DNA of 64,000 nucleotides from Phytohabitans flavus (lineage in GTDB: Bacteria > Actinomycetota > Actinomycetes > Mycobacteriales > Micromonosporaceae): assembly GCF_011764545.1 (NCBI RefSeq), contig NZ_AP022870.1, forward strand, positions 7,570,001-7,634,000, in the 5' to 3' direction. Positions 60,895 to 64,000 of this stretch are shown piece by piece (the stretch's first letter is position 1; each line of letters begins with the position of its first letter). Below the pieces are notes generated by a model. That model did not search any database, was not told where the DNA came from, and saw nothing but the letters and a program-made list of their open reading frames with translations. Both the position numbers and the translations under genes were made by a program.

Positions 60895-60901
60895 CTGGGC
60901 C

Positions 60902-60933
60902 GGGGCGCCCCGACTCCCCGTGCGGGGCGCCCC
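60902..60933. terminator. Hairpin after the PH-like gene
   Basis: Two copies of the palindrome GGGGCGCCCC at 60902-60911 and 60924-60933 can pair across a 12-base loop. Confidence 0.6.
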
Positions 60934-60999
60934 CGCCCGTACGTTCCTCTAACATTCCGTTGTTTTCCGGCCGCCCGCCCGTCGGACATGATGGGTGCC

Positions 61000-61677
61000 G
61001 TGGAGCCGAAGGGCCTGGTGCTCGTCGTAGAGGACGAGCGAGCCATCGCCGACCTCGTCAGGATGTACCTGGCCAGGGACGGCTTTGGCGTGCACGTCGA
61101 GCACGACGGCACGGCTGGGCTCGCATCGGCACGGCGGCTGCGGCCGGTCGCTTGCGTGCTCGACATCGCGCTGCCCGGCCTGTCCGGCACGGAGGTATGC
61201 CGCCAGCTGCGCGAAGACGGCGACTGGACGCCGGTCATCTTCCTTACCGCCCGCGACGACGAGGTCGACCGGATCGTCGGGCTGGAGCTGGGCGCCGACG
61301 ACTACGTGACCAAGCCGTTCAGCCCGCGCGAGCTTGTCGCCCGGGTACGCGCGGTGCTGCGCCGCACGGCCGGCACGCCCGAGGAGCGGCCGCACACGGT
61401 CGGACCGGTCACGCTCCATCCGGGCCGGCGCTCGGTCACCGTCGACGGCGCACCCGTGCAGCTGACCTCGACCGAGTTCGACCTGCTGGCCCGCCTGATG
61501 GGCCGGCCCGGCCGGGTCTTCACCCGGGAGGAGCTGCTGGCCAGCGTCTGGGGGTACGCGGCGCACACCGGTACCCGGACGGTCGACGTGCACGTGGCGC
61601 AAGTACGCGCCAAGCTGGGCGCCGGCGCGACAGTGCTGCGCACCCACCGGGGCGTCGGGTACGCGGTCGATGCCTGA
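61000..61677 (+). CDS. OmpR-family response regulator
   Basis: A 225-residue regulator. The receiver has VVEDERAIADLVRMYLARDG, the phospho-acceptor Asp in CVLDIALPGLSGTEV and DYVTKPFSPRELVA. The winged helix has LTSTEFDLLARLMGRPGRVF and RTVDVHVAQVRAKLG. GTG 61000 fits the usual domain boundary and has CATGAT seven bases upstream; ATG 60988 is the alternative. Its end overlaps the kinase start by eight bases. Confidence 0.95.
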   Translation: MEPKGLVLVVEDERAIADLVRMYLARDGFGVHVEHDGTAGLASARRLRPVACVLDIALPGLSGTEVCRQLREDGDWTPVIFLTARDDEVDRIVGLELGADDYVTKPFSPRELVARVRAVLRRTAGTPEERPHTVGPVTLHPGRRSVTVDGAPVQLTSTEFDLLARLMGRPGRVFTREELLASVWGYAAHTGTRTVDVHVAQVRAKLGAGATVLRTHRGVGYAVDA

Positions 61678-63061
61678 CCGCCCTGAGCTGACCCAACTGC
61701 TGCCGATCGTCCGGCGCCGCCCCCTCGGGCGTACCCTCACCGCCCGCGCGGTCCTCGCCGCCTGCGCGGTGGCCGTGGTGTCCGTGCTGGTGACCGCCCT
61801 GATCGCGGTGCCCATCGCGGTTCGGGGCGCGGAGCGGCAGGCACGCGACTCGCTCGACCAGCAGGCACAGGTCGCCGCGAAGCTGCTGCGGCCACGCCTC
61901 ACCAGCGGCCGTACCGGCGACGAGGAGCGGCTTGTCCGGCAGCTGCGCACCGAGGAGATCGACGCGTACCTGATCCGGGCCGGCCAGCCCGACCGACCGG
62001 GCCTCCCGCCGCAGATCGTCGCGCGGATCACCGCCGGTCTGAACGTCAACACCCGCCGCCCGATCGACGGCCGTCCGTCGATTGTCGTCGGGCGCGCGCT
62101 CCCCGGCGGCAACGGCATCGTGCTCACCTCGCCCCGGCCGACCGGGCTGTGGCGGCAGGTCGTGGGGATCATCTGGCTGCCCTTGCTCGCTGGGCTCGCG
62201 GCTGGCCTCGGCGCCGGCGTGCTGATCGCCCGCCGCATGGTCCGCCCGATCCGCAACGCGGCCACCGCCGCCGCCCGGCTGCGTGCCGGTGACCGGCGCG
62301 TACGGGTGCCGGTCGAGCCGCCGCAGGAGGCCGCCGACCTGGCGTACGCCCTCAACGACCTCGCCTCCGCCCTGGCCACCAGCGAGGGGCGGCAGCGCGA
62401 GTTCCTGCTGTCGGTCTCGCACGAGCTGCGTACGCCATTGACTGCGATCCGCGGTTACGCCGAGGCGCTCGCCGACGGCGTGGTCGCGGCCGAGGGCGCG
62501 CAGCGGGCCGGCCAGACCATGCTCGCCGAGGCCGAGCACCTCGACCGGCTGGTCAGCGACCTGCTCGCATTGGCCAGACTGGAGGCGGCCGACTTCCCGC
62601 TGGCGCCGGTACGGATCGACCTGGCCGCACTTGTCCGGGAGGCCGCCGAGTCGTGGGGCGGTAGGTGTGCCGCGGCCGGTGTGGTGCTGCGAGTGGAGCT
62701 CCCCGCGTCCGAGGTGCCCGCGTTCAGTGATCCGGGCCGGATCCGGCAGGTGGTCGACGGCCTGTTGGAAAACGCGCTGCGCATCCTGCCGGCCGGCGCG
62801 CCCGTGGTGCTCGCCGCGTGGCCGGCGCCGGCCGGTGCGGTGATCGAGGTGCGCGACGGCGGGCCGGGACTCACCGACGACGACCTCGCCGTGGCGTTCG
62901 AGCGTGGCGCGCTGCGGCAGCGCTACGAGGGGGTACGCAAGGTCGGCAGCGGCCTCGGTCTGGCGCTCGCCGCCGGGCTCGTACGGCGGCTGGGCGGGGC
63001 GATCGAGGCTGGGCACGCGCCCGAGGGAGGCGCCCGATTCACGGTCACCGTTCCTAAATGA
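61670..63061 (+). CDS. Two-component sensor histidine kinase
   Basis: A 463-residue kinase. Helix 1 (VLAACAVAVVSVLVTALIAV), an extracytoplasmic loop of about 110 residues and helix 2 (IIWLPLLAGLAAGLGAGVLI) are followed by HAMP, then HisKA with LLSVSHELRTPLTAIRGYAE. The ATPase domain has GLLENALRILPAG, RDGGPGLTD and GSGLGLALAAGLV; in the N box NALR replaces the usual NAxK/R-H-T. It is coupled to the regulator gene. Confidence 0.95.
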   Translation: MPDRPELTQLLPIVRRRPLGRTLTARAVLAACAVAVVSVLVTALIAVPIAVRGAERQARDSLDQQAQVAAKLLRPRLTSGRTGDEERLVRQLRTEEIDAYLIRAGQPDRPGLPPQIVARITAGLNVNTRRPIDGRPSIVVGRALPGGNGIVLTSPRPTGLWRQVVGIIWLPLLAGLAAGLGAGVLIARRMVRPIRNAATAAARLRAGDRRVRVPVEPPQEAADLAYALNDLASALATSEGRQREFLLSVSHELRTPLTAIRGYAEALADGVVAAEGAQRAGQTMLAEAEHLDRLVSDLLALARLEAADFPLAPVRIDLAALVREAAESWGGRCAAAGVVLRVELPASEVPAFSDPGRIRQVVDGLLENALRILPAGAPVVLAAWPAPAGAVIEVRDGGPGLTDDDLAVAFERGALRQRYEGVRKVGSGLGLALAAGLVRRLGGAIEAGHAPEGGARFTVTVPK

Positions 63062-63180
63062 TCGCTCCCTCGCCGTCGTCGAGGGTGAGCGCAGCGGTCC
63101 CCGCTCGCTCTGGGCCTTCCTTACGAAGCCCGTACACAGGCTTGACGGTCCCCTCGCCGGCCCGGCCGACGATGTTCCAC

Positions 63181-63708
63181 ATGAAACATCTCGGACTGGT
63201 GGTGGCCAGCGGAGTGCTGGCGTTGGGACTTGTGGGGTGCGGCAGCGGGCCGGTACAGGACGCTGGCGAGACCGCGGTCGAGGTAGCGGCGGCCATGGGT
63301 GTGGAGGGCCAGGCGCTGGCGGCGATGGGGCTGGACCCGTCGCCTTCCGCTTCCGCTTCCGGACCTGCTTCTGCTTCCGCGAAGCCCGACCGGAAGGAAC
63401 GGCGCAAGGCCCGCGTCCTGCTGCGGAAGAACACCCTCCACGGTGAGGCGGTCGTGCAGACCAAGGAGGGCACGAAGACGGTCGCCGTCCAGCGCGGCGA
63501 GGTGACCGAGATCGACGACGATTCGGTCACCGTGAAGTCCACTGACGGGTACACGGCGACCTGGAGCTTCGCGGCCGACCTGCACGTGGTGCGGCACTCC
63601 GCGACCGTCCAGCCCGAAGAGATCAAGCCGGGTACCCAGGTCGGCGTCGCGGGTGCCAAGGACGGCGAGAACTACGTCGCCCGGCTGATCGTGGTGCCAC
63701 GCGCCTAG
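63181..63708 (+). CDS. Secreted lipoprotein, unknown function
   Basis: A 175-residue lipoprotein. The signal peptide ends in lipobox GLVGC; a Ser/Ala/Pro-rich linker (about residues 55-70) is followed by a basic segment (KPDRKERRKARVLLRKN). The small beta domain (GEVTEIDDDSVTVKSTDGYT) is like DUF5666-type beta barrels. ATG 63181 is the natural start. It lies behind a two-component system and may be its target or sensor partner. Confidence 0.8.
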   Translation: MKHLGLVVASGVLALGLVGCGSGPVQDAGETAVEVAAAMGVEGQALAAMGLDPSPSASASGPASASAKPDRKERRKARVLLRKNTLHGEAVVQTKEGTKTVAVQRGEVTEIDDDSVTVKSTDGYTATWSFAADLHVVRHSATVQPEEIKPGTQVGVAGAKDGENYVARLIVVPRA

Positions 63709-63719
63709 CGAACCTCGTA

Positions 63720-63753
63720 CGGACTCCCCGGCGGGCGGGGACCGGGGAGTCCG
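63720..63753 (+). terminator. Terminator of the lipoprotein gene
   Basis: CGGACTCCCCGG and CCGGGGAGTCCG form a perfect 12-base-pair stem with a ten-base loop. Confidence 0.75.
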
Positions 63754-63830
63754 ATTCGTACCCATCCGCATGCGCTGAATCTGATCAGGTTAGGCTTGGC
63801 GGGATATCGCAAGCGGCCCGTGGAGACCCC

Positions 63831-64000
63831 GTGAAGCTGTCCATCCTGATGCCGGTCTACAACGAAGAAGATCGCGTGGCGGAGGCCTTGAAGCAGGCGC
63901 TCGCGGTCGACTACCCGTGCGAGATCGAGCTGGTGATTGTCGACGACGGCAGCCGGGACGGCACAGCCGAGGTGCTCGGACGCACCGACGACGCCCGGGT
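63831..64000 (+). CDS. Family 2 glycosyltransferase, 3' end outside window
   Basis: Only the first 56 codons are visible. VKLSILMPVYNEEDRVAEAL and VIVDDGSRDGTAEVLGRTDD are the nucleotide-sugar-binding and DxD-region signatures of GT-A family 2 enzymes, most like dolichyl-/polyprenyl-phosphate mannose synthases. GTG 63831 has a GGAG ribosome site; TAGGCT at 63791-63796 is a possible -10 giving a leader of about 30 bases. Confidence 0.88.
   Translation, partial: MKLSILMPVYNEEDRVAEALKQALAVDYPCEIELVIVDDGSRDGTAEVLGRTDDAR

Noticed and set aside
1-64000. tRNA, rRNA, CRISPR, insertion sequence, phage or integrase signals
   Set aside because: Looked for conserved tRNA arms, direct repeat arrays, transposase motifs and attachment-type repeats while reading; none found. 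A covariance and repeat search would settle it.
1-64000. A novel multi-gene defence or mobile system
   Set aside because: Gene content is conserved housekeeping type with uniform composition; clusters seen have ordinary explanations.

Overview
The window is high-GC actinobacterial chromosome. Codon third positions are almost all G or C, GTG starts are common, and the gene content is typical of the class: bacterial proteasome activator with a GQYL tail, three LytR-CpsA-Psr (LCP) proteins, DUF4192, DUF5926, DUF6457 and many Lrp, LytTR and OmpR-type regulators. The combination and gene order (pheA, AIM24, OsmC, serS, twin HAD phosphatases, Bpa) suggest Micromonosporaceae; this is inference, since no marker gene in the window settles it. 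It reads as housekeeping chromosome. I saw no insertion sequence, phage, CRISPR array, tRNA, rRNA or biosynthetic gene cluster, and no gene group I could defend as a new defence or mobile system.

Layout. 1-9.4 kb: an EndoQ-like nuclease running off the left edge, moaD, moaA, a fructosamine kinase, a GNAT acetyltransferase, an inverted pair of DnaA-box sequences, DUF4192, fdhD, mobA, DUF6457 and a YdeP/FdhF-like molybdopterin oxidoreductase; this is a partial molybdenum-cofactor neighbourhood. 9.5-16.2 kb: a YbjN-like protein, a beta-propeller lipoprotein with a 44-residue gene coupled behind it, a divergent Lrp/ddaH pair, a solute-binding lipoprotein and an alpha/beta hydrolase. 16.3-31 kb: bpa, two overlapping HAD phosphatases, serS, membrane proteins, Uma2, OsmC, metallopeptidase, AIM24, pheA, a PAS protein, a NERD-like protein, arcA, DUF5926, an RsbW-like ATPase, a soluble histidine kinase and a rhodanese. 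31-36 kb: three LCP glycopolymer transferases and a nucleotide-sugar epimerase. 36-50 kb: an acetate-type symporter with its DUF485 partner, a flavin reductase, a glutamate-type binding protein, an ABC exporter, a DUF4173 membrane protein, an OmpR-type two-component system, then a second symporter with a small membrane partner and LytS/LytTR regulators. 50-64 kb: a polyprenyl glycosylphosphotransferase, Fpg/Nei glycosylase, NUDIX, CBS, aminotransferase, CorA, cyclophilin, rhomboid, thiolase, a second two-component system, a lipoprotein and the start of a family-2 glycosyltransferase.

Two window-wide signals stand out. First, more than twenty genes have a TANNNT hexamer 6 to 8 nucleotides (usually 7) before the start codon, the arrangement of leaderless transcripts; I used it to choose several starts. 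Second, at least four genes (moaD, fructosamine kinase, the third LCP gene and the ABC ATPase), and possibly a fifth, are each interrupted at a short G/C run where adding one base restores a family-typical protein. This looks like systematic one-base under-calling of homopolymers in the assembly rather than real gene decay.
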